Assembly: GCA_963576565.1 (NCBI GenBank)
Contig: OY755039.1
Location: forward strand, 86,819,207 to 86,883,206
Direction: 5' to 3'
Length of the DNA: 64,000 nucleotides
From: Aspidapion aeneum
Lineage: Eukaryota; Arthropoda; Insecta; Coleoptera; Brentidae
The notes under the pieces are model-generated. The model ran no database searches. It saw only the letters and a program-made list of their open reading frames with translations, and was not told the origin of the DNA. The position numbers and the translations under genes were made by a program. Of this stretch, positions 43,239-53,640 are shown in pieces (position 1 is the stretch's first letter; every line of letters begins with the position of its first letter).

Positions 43239-44736
43239 TTCCACTTCATTATCGTCAGCCGTTGACACTCCAAAATCTGAAAATATCCGGCCTGATATCC
43301 AATTCGATGATTTGATTGAATTCCCTAACAGCTTAAAACATGACACAATGCAAACTTGGTAAGTTTAACATTAGCATACAGTAGGAGGTGTAGAAGTTAT
43401 GGTATATGCCATAATAGTGATTAATATGGGAAAAAGTTTTGAAATATGGTATTTTTAAAATTTCTTATTTATAGACTATTCTTTCTACAATTCTCGGGAC
43501 ATTTTAGGAGATACATAACTTTTATTTTTATTTTGAAAAGAACTTGTTATTTTTACCTAAAATTACACAGAAAAAACGTTGCTTTTTTTAATATGACAAA
43601 AGGGTACCTATTATGTAAAAGGTAAAATAAAAGCAAGGAGAAAAATATGAAAACTTTTCCACTTTGCTTTAACTTAGAGTTAAGTCTATTCTATTTTTTT
43701 TTCGTCTACTTAAATAGAGACCTTGTTACTTACCACTAAGGTTATTTATTTGCATTTTGTACCCATAACACTTTTTTAAATAATTTGAAAATCAAAGCTT
43801 TATTCAAAATGATGGTTATAACATAGTTTTAAAAAAATATAAAGGAAGGAGCCAGGTTAATGGCCATTTAAGTGTTACCAATAACCACAATTAACTACAA
43901 TTTTTTTTTTAGCTCTGAATCTTCATCTTCAGGGATACAATTTAACGAGTTGATTGATATTTCTGAAGACTTGGACAAAACCGTTATTGCTGGGCCGTCA
44001 GGAGCTGTGTAAGTTTAAAATTGCCAAGTTTATACTTGCAGACAATTATGACAAATATTCCTTGATAAATATTCCAAAACCAAATGTGTAATTTAAACAT
44101 CTCCTAATTTTTCAAAAAACGTCTCCTAATTTTTCAAAGAAGTTAATTTAAAAAAAAAAATTTAACTAAAGAGAGGAAAAATGAACACAATGAAGTCTAA
44201 GTAAGAATTTAATTAAAAATCAAAATGTGTTCATTGATTACCTATATCAAAAATACTGGTTTTTAGTTTTTAGGATTTTGTACATGAACAAGTACAGACA
44301 AGATCTTCACCATCAAGTTGTGAATTACCAACAGTGCTGGGACCATCTTTTTCTGAAGGAGATCAGCAGAACAAAATAGTTGGAAAATCCAAACGGAAAA
44401 GGTAATTTGTCTATTTGTTTAAGCTAACAAAATTACACGAGACATGTGTATTTCAGTAATTACTGCATTGTCAAATGTTCAGATACAACATATCAGATTT
44501 TACCTTTTAGAAAAGTATATATTGGAGATTTATCTAGCAGCGATTTTGCCACTCCAACAAAACGAAGTAAAAATTTAAGAATCATAAAACTAAGGGATGC
44601 TAAATTAAGAAAAGAGAAGCATAAACTGCAAATGACTGTGCGACATTTAAAACGGAGGCTAACAAATTTGACATCCCTTATCCATTACCTTAAGGAAAAA
44701 AATATGATTTCAGAGGCATCTGAAGATTCCTTAAGG
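43239..44736 (+). CDS. Linker and coiled-coil exons 3-6 of the transposase gene
   Basis: Exons 3 (43239-43358) and 4 (43913-44006) each encode a Ser-rich then acidic segment with a shared pattern: IQFDDLIEFPNSL and IQFNELIDISEDL. This suggests exon duplication. Exon 5 (44274-44401) encodes a low-complexity stretch ending GKSKRKR, a possible nuclear signal. Exon 6 (44457-44736) encodes a basic helix LRDAKLRKEKHKLQMTVRHL, then KRRLTNLTSLIHYLKEKNM, which fits the dimerising coiled coil of P-type transposases. The Ser codon at the 5-6 junction and the Cys codon at the 3-4 junction are split cleanly. Confidence 0.75.
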
Positions 44737-45109
44737 GTAAGCTTAAACTTTAACAAACCAAACTATATATATAACCCCCCCCCCCAGTCTATGGTTTAAC
44801 CCAACATATCAATTTTAACAATAAAACTACATAATATGTGCACATTATTTTGAGGCGTATTTTAATAATTGAGAATTTTTACTTGCAATATTATTAGTTA
44901 CATATCTATATCAGTTTTTATCTACTCAGCTTTTTTGGTATTAATTAATTACCTTACATTTTATGTTAAATTATCAATTTAAACCGTCTCAATTTAAAGA
45001 GAAATCCGGTATTGGCGCCGCTTTGTCATTTCCTAAGAATTATTATTATTATTAACAATATTATTTTCTCAAAAAAATGTAACTGGTAAACTTTTATGCT
45101 ATCATAAAT

Positions 45110-45560
45110 TACGTTGGAATTCTACATTTTATTCCAAATTTGAAAACCGCGTTTCGCTAGCTAGTGTGGTTCGTAAGATGTGATTTTTGAACTTTTTTTT
45201 TATTTCTCAAAAACTGAGACTCCGACAAATTTTGATGTTATAAGATAAATTTTTTTGTAAATGTTATTCTAAATCTAAATTTAAGAACCGCGTTTCGCTA
45301 GCTGCTGGGGTTAACCGAATATGTTTTTTCAAACATTTAAAAACCCTTACTACCCCCTTTAAGTCCCCTCACCCCCTCCAAAATTTAATGGCCTTATCCA
45401 CAGGTACCACAAAAGTTTTCTGGCAAATTTTATTAAAATCGGTTGATTGCTTCTTCTGTAACAGACGGACAGACAAACACCATCATAAAATTTTGTTGTG
45501 AGACTTTTTTTTACTCAAATAATTTATTTTTAGTAAAAATAAAAAAAGGTTTTTTTTGAC
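45110..45560 (+). repeat. Tandem pair and dispersed-repeat tail in intron 6
   Basis: AACCGCGTTTCGCTAGCT occurs at about 45147 and 45287, marking two copies of a roughly 140-bp unit. The segment then runs into AATTTTATTAAAATCGGTTG and ACAGACGGACAGACAAACAC. This is the same style of ending as family E, and typical of arthropod non-autonomous elements. Confidence 0.55.
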
Positions 45561-45633
45561 GATCCCAATAGCCTCCATACCTATGGTATGGATAGCTAAA
45601 AAGTAATGTGTTAATATTATGTCATTTTTTTAG

Positions 45634-47710
45634 CTTTCCGTCTCTGGCCCTGCTGCAGACATTTTTGACAGAATGTTAAAGGGACCAACAAAGCAAAAAT
45701 ACGATGAAAGGTTAAGATCCTTTGCTTTAACTTTGGCATTTTATTCTGCGCGTGCCTATAATTTTGTAAGAAATACATTTAATAGATCTCTGCCGGATTT
45801 AAGAACAATTTCAAAATGGTATAAATCCGTAAATGGCAAGCCTGGTTTTACAGAAGAGGCATTAACAGCTGTTACCATCAGACAAAGAGATTCCAACAAA
45901 CCTCTTCTTTGTGGATTAATGATGGATGAAATGTCCATCAGACAACAAATTGAGTGGAATGGTAAAGAGTTTACTGGTCATGTTGATGTGGGAACAAATT
46001 TAGATCCTGGAGAAACTGAACTGCCAGAAGCAAAGGAAGTCCTAGTATTTATGCTGGTTTGTCTTAATGGGTCTTGGAAAATTCCTGTAGGATATTTTTT
46101 GCTTAATGGTTTAGGTGCAACAGAAAAGGCTGAACTGGTAAATAAATGCTTAAGTTTTTTAAGCCCAAGTAAAGTTAGAATTACCACATTAACTTTTGAC
46201 GGAGCACCAGTTAACTTAAGCATGGCAGAAAAATTGGGTGCTGATTTTAAAGATTCTGAAAATTTAAAAACTAGTTTTCAGCATCCTGAGACCAATCAAG
46301 ATATTTTTATTATTCTTGATGCCTGTCATATGATGAAGTTGGTACGGAATTCTTTGGCTCAAATACAAGCTGGCGCAACTGGTCTTAAAATAGAGGATAA
46401 AAAAATAGAATGGAAATTTATTCAAGCACTGGAGCTAAAACAGAGTCAGGAGGGCCTTCACTTAGGTACAAAGTTAAAAAAAAGACACCTTCAATGGTTC
46501 AGAGAAAAAATGAGGGTTAGACTGGCAACTCAAACCATTAGCCGCAGTGTAAGTGTAGCCTTAGATTTTCTTAGAGAAGATCTAAAGCTTCCCGAATTTG
46601 GAGGTTCAGAGGCGACATCTGAATTTATTTTAAACTTTAACAATTTATTTGACATCTTAAACTCCCAAAATAATTTTGCAAAATATTATTTCAAAAAACC
46701 TTTGTCAGCAAAGACTGCTCCAGATTTTTTTAGTTTTATGAATATGATGACAAATTATATCAATGGTCTGACTTTTAACAACCAAAAAGTGACCAAATCT
46801 AAACGAAAAACGGGATTTCTAGGATTTCTTATAAATATAAAAAGTTTACAAAATTTATACAACACGTGTAGTAGAGGAAAAACTATTGAAGTATATTTTA
46901 ACCTACAAAATGTCCCAGGATCATCTTGAATTATTTTTTGGCGCCATTAGAAGCAGAGGAGGACACAACAACAACCCCACAGCTCGGCAGTTTGAAGCCA
47001 GCTATAAGAGACTGTTGGTTCACAGCCAAATTACAGGACCAAATACTGGCAACGTCATTAATTTGGAAGAAATTTCAATACTTACATGTAGTTCCAGACT
47101 AACAACCACAGAAAATCATGAAAACCTAGAGCAAACAGAAGAACATAAAATATTTCTTGATAAAATTGAAAATGACATAAAGGAATTAGATTTCCTATAT
47201 TTTAATGCTTGGGATCTCACTATTTATGTAAAAGATGTTGTTAGCTACATATCAGGATTTGTGGTAAAAAGTCTCAAAAAATGTGTCACTTGCCCCCACT
47301 GCTTACAATTACTAGAATGTGAAACATCTGATTCTTTATTTCAGACAAGAAAAAAATACGGTAGACTTGTAAACGCAAGTCCACTTGTAATTGAAATCTG
47401 TGAAGCAGGGGAAAATTTTTTTAGATTCTATATGAAAACTGAGAGCCTATTTAAAAAAGTGAATAATTTATCAGACATTTTAATAAACAAAACGTTTCAA
47501 ACTTTGCCTTCTTCTGTGTTTGCATATTTTGGAGATCATACCTTTGATATGAACTTTTTGGAAAATCATTCATACGAATTGGTTAAACTTATTTTAAAGT
47601 ATTATTTTAAACTAAGAATATATCATGAAGCTGCGAAGCACTTAGATGAAACAAAAAAAAATCGCTCACGTAGTATTAACACAAAGATTATTCTCTTTAG
47701 AAATGAATAA
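45634..47710 (+). pseudogene. P-element transposase catalytic exon, split by a frameshift near 46880
   Basis: The first part runs from LSVSGPAADIFDRMLKGP to about 46880. LMMDEMSIRQQIEW supplies a likely first catalytic Asp and TLTFDGAPVNLSMAEKLG a likely second. IILDACHMMKLVRNSLAQ resembles the GTP-binding insertion region. The continuation in the next frame, from 46886, is KYILTYKMSQDHLELFFGAI, then RSRGGHNNNPTARQFEASYK. This is the highly conserved P/THAP9 block that carries the acidic third residue (E of DHLE). After it come VSYISGFVVKSLKKCVTCPH and the C-terminus, stopping with TAA at 47708-47710. Assignment of the catalytic residues is by analogy. Removing one A from the A5 run at 46878-46882 joins the two frames without loss. 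Confidence 0.9.
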
Positions 47711-47729
47711 ACAGTCAGTTTTAGAAATA

Positions 47730-48595
47730 AATTTAGTCGACGTAATTCTAGATATAGAGAAAAAAACGGCACTAAATGAGAAATTTTATGACCAGTTTGC
47801 TTCAACGGCTTTGCTCCTTCAATGAAGAACACAACATTAATAGTTATTAGTCGGCGTAATTCTAGATATAGAAGAAAAAACGGCACTAAATGACTTACAG
47901 AACAATTAGTCGGCGTAATTCTAGATATAGAACAAAAAACGGCACTAAATGGCATATCTTAAGACCAGTTTGCTCCAACAGCTTTGCTCCTTCGATAAAG
48001 AACACAGCAGTAACAGTTATTAGTCGGCGTAATTTTAGATATATAAGAAAAAGCGTCACTTAATGACATTTTAAGACCAGTTTGCTCCAGCGGCTTAGCT
48101 CCTTCGATGAAGAACACAACATTGACAGTTATTTGTCGGCGTAATTCTAGATATAGAACAAAAAACGGCACTAAATGACTTACAGACCAGTTAGTCGGCG
48201 TAATTCTAGATATAGAACAAAAAACGGCACTAAATGGCATATCTTAAGACCAGTTTGCTCCAACAGGTTTGCTCCTTCGATAAAGAACATAACATTAACA
48301 GTTATTAGTCGGCGTAATTTTAGATATAGAAGAAAAACCGGCACTTAATGACATATTTTAAGACCAGTTTGCTCCAACGGCTTTGCTCAATCGATGAAGA
48401 ACACAACATTCACAGTTATTAGTCGGTGTAATTCTAGATATAGAAGAAAAAACGGCACCAAATGACTTACTTAAAGACCAGTTAGTCGGCGTTATTTTAG
48501 ATATAGAAGAAAGAACAGCACTAAATGATATATTTTAAGACCAGTTTGCTTAAACCGCTTTAGTCCTTTGATAAAACAAATATCAATAACATTTT
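47730..48595 (+). repeat. Higher-order satellite: long (113 bp) and short (58 bp) units
   Basis: Nine units start at AGTCGGCGTAATTCTAGATA: 47738 L, 47851 S, 47908 L, 48022 L, 48134 S, 48193 L, 48307 L, 48421 S, 48484 L. The short unit is the first half of the long one, lacking the GACCAGTTTGCTCCAACGGC ... AACAGTTATT part. The order S-L-L repeats with a period of about 285 bp. The array starts 20 bp after the transposase stop codon. Confidence 0.9.
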
Positions 48596-49489
48596 GTATA
48601 AATAAACAATCGAGATGATAAAGAGTGGATTAGGCCTCCTGGGGAAACCACTTAAAAACAAAACGCGCCTAAACTCGTACCTCAAAGGTGGCGTGGAAGC
48701 GAGTTGTAAACTTTAAATACTAATTAAATTATCTGGTTTCTGGACCAATAAAAGAAAAAGTCTTAAAGCTCACTACAAAATATAAATAAATATAAAAGGA
48801 AGGTCAGGTTTCTTATGTGGTGATGGATGTAAGTAATCTAGATTCTAGGTAGTTACATATTGATTATTTTATGTATTAATAAGCTAAGTCTTTATTGAAC
48901 TTTATGTACCTATTATTTTTAAATAATAAAAAGTTAATTGCTTTAAAAAGTTATATTAAAATAACTTTAATAAAAAAACATAAACCAATGAGTGCTTTTT
49001 ATTTCGAGGCAAGAGTTTTGCTGATAAAATATAACAAAAAAATCTATATTATATGTATAGGCTGTCCCATTTTTATCATTTGAGTGGTTTCGGGAACTTC
49101 TAGAGAAGATTGAAGAAAAAACGACTACATCTTAGTGTGCTTTAATTTGAAGAGAATAATGATGGTAAACATCGCATATCAATATTATAAACATAGAAAC
49201 CGAAAACACCCAAAAGTGTCGAAAATGGCACCCTATACACTAGGGGATCAAATAGACTCTTTAAATCCTGATGCAAAAATTTTGATAAATATCTTAAAGT
49301 CTGAGTATATAATTCGGAATTTTTGACTTTTTTTTAACAGAACAAATTTACTTACTGTAAAAAATTTAGTAAGCTAAAAAAACCACCTTTGACAATTTGA
49401 AATAAAAAGAAACCCTTTTACCTCTGTTTTAAATTTGAGTGATTAAAGTAATACTTTTCTATATCCAGAAAAAAATAATATAAAGTAGA
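48596..49489. other. AT-rich unassigned DNA
   Basis: No gene is recognised. If the transposase gene is a mobile element, its 3' inverted repeat would be expected here or just before, but none was identified. Confidence 0.3.
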
Positions 49490-50590
49490 TTTCTTATCTT
49501 TAGGAAAAAATAAATTTAGAAAAAAAAACTTTTTGTAAACAAGCTTTTATAAAATGGACTAAAAAGCATAAAATAATTTTTTGAGTGTTCTGATATAATA
49601 ATACTCTGCCAATATATGGGCCCCCAAGCTCACACTAGGTCCTATAGTTATAGTGTAAGTGTGAGCTAATATAACTAAAAACTTAAATATATTTTATTCA
49701 ACTCCACACTAAATTACCTTTTGTTTGATACCACACAAGCCATGTTTTGACTTAAACTCAAATTTTTGAAATGCACCCCCACCCTTAAAAAAAAACAAAA
49801 ACCAAAATGTATTTTGTTAAACTCCATACTCAATTACCTTTCGTTTGACATCACAAACTCTAATTTTTGAAATCTATCCCCACCCTTTTATTTGGTTTGT
49901 GTTCAGTGGATTTTGTTTATTTTTAAATGGGACCATCTCGACCCAAGACCTAGCCTAGGTACCAAATTTCATTGAAATCGGCCAAGCGGTTTTTGAGTTA
50001 TGCGCGTTGGTCGTTACAGACAGACGGCGCAACAAAAAAGTTTCAAAATCATCTGAAACGCAAAGATATATAAAATTTTTTGAAATCGGAGCAACTTTTT
50101 TTTTCTCCAAAAAAATAGGATCACCATAGCTCACACTACTATAGTATAGTATATGTGTGAGCTAATAAAAGCGATGGGCGTATTAAAGGAAATTTACCCG
50201 TTTTTGTCTTAGCCTTGTTAACTCGAAGTTTAGTGAAGGCTAGAAAATTTAACCAAACCCACCCCAACCCTACTCAAGCTACCTTTACATTTTTCTGATA
50301 TGGATGGACATTATTACGCCTGCTTCATATTAGGCAGATCATCCGCGACCGGCAGTGTGTCGATTTATTTTGTCACATTGGAAAAGAAGAGTCGGCCCAT
50401 CATCGGTTGTGGACGATCCACCAAATGCGCATAGAAAGGCATTTACCTAATACTAAATACGCCCATCGCTTTTATTATTATTATATCAGAACACTTAAAA
50501 AATTATTTTATGCTTTTTAGTCCATTTTATAAAAGCTTGTTTTCAAAAAGTTTTTTTTTTCTAAATTTATTTTTTAATTTTTAGATTTGT
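49490..50590. mobile_element. Inverted-repeat element F carrying family E copy 2
   Basis: Left arm sequences AAGCTTTTATAAAATGGACT, then AAAAAGCATAAAATAA (49541-49580), and TTCTGATATAATAATA pair with the right arm around 50466-50560. An inner part of the left arm, TAAAAGCGATGGGCGTATTA at 50166, pairs with ATACGCCCATCGCTTTTA at 50458. The left arm is thus interrupted by the family E insertion at 49611-50165. Confidence 0.7.
49611..50165 (+). mobile_element. Family E repeat, copy 2
   Basis: It has the same start (CTCTGCCAATATATGGGCCC), terminal hairpins, tandem CAATTACCTTTCGTTTGA units, CCAAATTTCATTGAAATCGG segment and final CTATAGTATAGTATATGTG hairpin as copy 1. It has one fewer internal unit and almost no CAGA expansion. 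Confidence 0.8.
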
Positions 50591-50814
50591 CCAAGTTTAT
50601 GTCTATAGGTTTCCTTCTCCTAGACAGGTTTCATTAACAGTGCTAGCGACGCCCATCTCACCGAATTTTAAAATAGAAAAACACTGTGTGATCGTTCCCT
50701 AAAACTGTTCGTTATTATTATGATCATTATATGCAAGGATTAATTAATTTTGGTCGAGATCGAAAACTAAAGCCTTACCTCTTCTACGCCCCCCCCCCTT
50801 TTTAGTGGGAGAGC

Positions 50815-51985
50815 ATGTGAATTTTGAAATCAATCAGATACCTACGTAGAAGTCAGTTGAAAGTAATCAGAAAAACTCGTCATTAAATCGTCCATTTTGA
50901 ATCCGCCATATTGAATTTTTGTAATTTGTTCAAAAATTCGTAATCCTCATCTTCAAAAACCCCCAGATACCAATTTTGGTGGAAATCCGACAAACTAAAA
51001 TTTTACCCCTCTTCGCCCTCCACGTTAAGGGGGAGGTAGGCAGTCAGTGATACCACATTACTGGATTGTCATCGGAACGATAACGGTATGCGAAATTTGA
51101 AGTCAATCGGATATGTGGAAGTCAGTTGAAAGTAATCAGAAAAACTTAACATTAAATCGTCCATTTTGAGTCCGCCATATTGAATTTTTGTAATCTGAGC
51201 AAAAATTCGTAATCGTCATCCTTAAAAAACCCCAGATACCAATTTTGGTGGAAATCCGACAAACTAAAATTTTACCCCCTCTTCGCCCTCCACGTTAGAG
51301 GGGAGGTAGGCAGTCAGTGATACCACATTATTGGATTGTCATCGGAACTATAACGGTATGCGAAATTTGAAGTCAATCGGATACGTGGAAGTCAGTTGAA
51401 AGTAATCAGAAAAACTTAACATTAAATCGTCCATTTTGAGTCCGCCTTATTGAATTTTTGTAATCTGAGCAAAAATTCGTAATCGTCATCCTTAAAAACC
51501 CCCAGATACCAATTTTGGTGGAAACCCAACAAACTAAAATTTTACCCCCTCTCCGCCCTCCAGGTTAGGGGTGAGGTAGGCAGTCAGTGATACCACATTA
51601 TTGGATTGTCATCGGAACAATAACGGTATGCGAAATTTGAAGTCAATCGGATACGTGGAAGTCAGTTGAAAGTAATCAGAAAAACTCGACATTAAATCGT
51701 CCATTTTGAATCCGCCATATTGAATTTTGGTAATCTGATCAAAAATTCGTAATTCTCGTCCTCAAAAACCCCCAGATACCAATTTTGGTTGAAATCGGAC
51801 CAACTAAAGTTTTACCCCCTCTCCACCCCCCACGTTAGGGTGGAGGTAGGTACCCGATGAAACCGTATTATTGTATTGTCATCGGAACTAAGACGCTATG
51901 CGAACTTTGAAGTCATTCGGAGGTTTGGAAGTTCTTCAAAAATGAGTTGCAAGATTTGATTACATACATACATACAGGTGAAGTT
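50815..51985 (+). repeat. 270-bp tandem repeat, four copies
   Basis: AGTCAGTTGAAAGTAATCAG occurs at 50851, 51120, 51390 and 51660, a period of 269-270 bp. Each unit has CGTCCATTTTGAATCCGCCA, a CCCCAGATACCAATTTTGGT segment and a CCCTCCACGTTAGGGG segment. The middle copies differ from each other by few bases; the outer edges are more diverged. The array ends near ATTACATACATACATACAGG. Confidence 0.9.
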
Positions 51986-52369
51986 AAATAAAAGCTTGTA
52001 ATAATAAAAATCAAAACTACGGATATTACCAGCTGTAAATAAGTTATTGATTTCTAATGTTATAAATCGATAAAAAAATTAATTCTGTAAAAGGAATATA
52101 TATAAATACTGTACCGGTACTATTTTACACTAATTTAAATTTTATAATTTTGGGTGCAAAAATTTTATAGGAAAATGTCTAATAATATATTTATTTTATT
52201 TTCAACAAAATCTGCACGCCTATGGTTGTTTAATCGATTTCTCTGTTAGACCTATTACAGTGTTGCCTGCGAGGATTCGGCGAAATTTTCTGAGATTTCA
52301 TGCATGATGAATGAATTTGCCTATTAAATAATAGGGATGCGTCTTCTAGGGTTCCTTGAATTTCTTTGG
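51986..52369. other. AT-rich unassigned DNA
   Basis: Nothing recognisable is present. Confidence 0.3.
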
Positions 52370-52500
52370 CAACAGTCAATCCAAAGATCAATGAGTCAAA
52401 AGAATCTGACAGAAGATGATTGTCAGGATCGAAGGAGGTGGAGAATAGGCGTCGGACAACGTAGAAAAACGTTCTAAACCGACATAGTAGTAGTATAAAA
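52370..52500 (+). mobile_element. RTE-type LINE 3' end fragment
   Basis: The plus strand near 52428-52480 encodes CQDRRRWRIGVGQRRKTF followed by TAA. This aligns with the last residues of RTE copy 1 (NRNEWRLGIGRRRTL, stop). It is therefore a severely 5'-truncated RTE insertion. ATAGTAGTAGTAT follows as a possible tail. Confidence 0.6.
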
Positions 52501-53444
52501 ATTACAGCCTTTTACAGACTACGCAGTAAATAAAATATTTTTTAGGTATGTTTAAAATACATAAATTTTAAAGAAAATAATGGTACGCCACTGTTTTCTA
52601 ACATAAAAATTATTATTGAAATTATTATTCTTTGTTATGGATAGGTTGTATGTTGATTTTTTTCGTTTAATGTACGGATTTCGAATAAAAAATATAAAAT
52701 TTATTTACGAACTCCACAAAAAATCATGTTATGCATCAAAAAATTCCTTTTGATAAATAGAAACAATATACTAAATTTTACAAAAATATATAGAGTAGTA
52801 TCAATTTTTTTTTATACCAAGATTGTGCTTCTGAAAGACTGTGCGTCTTGACTCTCTTGTAATAGCAATCATTAAAGAAAGTCAATAATCATACAGTGGG
52901 TGATGAAAAAAGCGTGCGGTAAGAAATTTTACACGCATGCCGTGCGGTAAAAAAACTTTATGCGTGAAAAGCTATTTTTCGCACGTTCGTAGGAAAATAA
53001 CTATTACATACACACACACAGGTACTGTTATTTAATGCGTATCTATGTGGTCAGGTCTTTACTAGAACTAACGGAGCCAACGCACAGCGGGGTGAATTAT
53101 TGCAATTTTCTCGAACGGGGCGTGAAAACTTACCGGAAAACTAATTACCTGGAATTTTTCCGGCGATCATATATCATTTTGTGCCAGTTTTCAGGATTTT
53201 CACTACTTAGATATACTTCAGATTAAAAACTTTATCTTATAAGTTTTTAAAGTTGACTGGTTAGGTATCTACGATTTTTAAAATATTTTACGAGATGCAA
53301 GTCTGAAAATTTAGAAACGTGACCAGATGGGAAACATAAACTTTACAGTGGTGGCCCATGAGTTTTAAAGCTGCGGGGGATTTCAAATGGCTTAAGGGTG
53401 GGGGTAATGGATTTCAAGCAGCACTCAACTGAGTTTGTAATATT
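52501..53444. other. AT-rich unassigned DNA
   Basis: No gene is recognised. AAAAAGCGTGCGGTAAGAAA near 52908 and TGCCGTGCGGTAAAAAAAC near 52938 form a short tandem pair. Confidence 0.35.
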
Positions 53445-53640
53445 TGTTGTACCTTTTTTTTACTTTTTTTAGACTGGGACTTTTCCATCCATACTAGGAT
53501 CAATCGCCCAGTTTTTGTCAAAGTTTTTGCGGTGAAAAATAGCTTTTTAGACATAACAACACAACCATACGTTAAGTGGGATTCGAACCCACAAGCTCGC
53601 GAAATGCCGTGATCGAGGCAGTCCGCTCGAATATACATGT
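53445..53640 (-). mobile_element. tRNA-derived SINE candidate
   Basis: On the minus strand the head reads TTCGAGCGGACTGCCTCGAT (a box-A-like region). It is followed about 25 bp later by GTGGGTTCGAATCCCAC, a perfect TPsiC arm with 5-bp stem and a box B match. About 120 bp of tRNA-unrelated body follow. The end is AGTCTAAAAAAAGTAAAAAA, an A-rich tail. This head, body and tail order is typical of tRNA-derived SINEs. An isolated tRNA pseudogene is the alternative. The acceptor stem does not close cleanly, so it is not called a functional tRNA. Confidence 0.5.

Larger units (their letters stand above)
41368..47710 (+). pseudogene. THAP9/P-element-type transposase gene, seven exons, one frameshift
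   Basis: The exon model is 41368-41432, 41775-41972, 43239-43358, 43913-44006 (or 44008), 44274-44401, 44457-44736 and 45634-47710. Almost every donor reads GTAAGN (exon 5 has GTAATT) and every acceptor ends in AG after a T-rich tract. The phases agree throughout if exon 4 uses the GTGTAA donor at 44007. The product would be a P-superfamily transposase: a THAP DNA-binding domain, an acidic/Ser linker, a basic coiled coil, an RNase H-like catalytic core with an inserted GTP-binding-like region, and a Cys-containing C-terminus. One base too many (or two too few) in an A5 run near 46880 splits the last exon. The alternative is a domesticated THAP9-like host gene with a consensus error. P-type terminal inverted repeats were not identified. 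Confidence 0.85.

Noticed and set aside
47738..48595. CRISPR-like repeats after the transposase
   Set aside because: Long and short units share sequence over their full length; there are no variable spacers and no cas genes.
40312..48673. AAACGCGCCTAAA as flanking direct repeats of the transposase gene
   Set aside because: The 13-mer near 40312 and 48661 is too short and too far from the gene edges; chance matches of this length are expected in a 64-kb window.
53577..53640. Functional tRNA gene on the minus strand
   Set aside because: The TPsiC arm is perfect, but the acceptor stem does not pair and the anticodon loop is 8 nt. A SINE or tRNA pseudogene is more likely.
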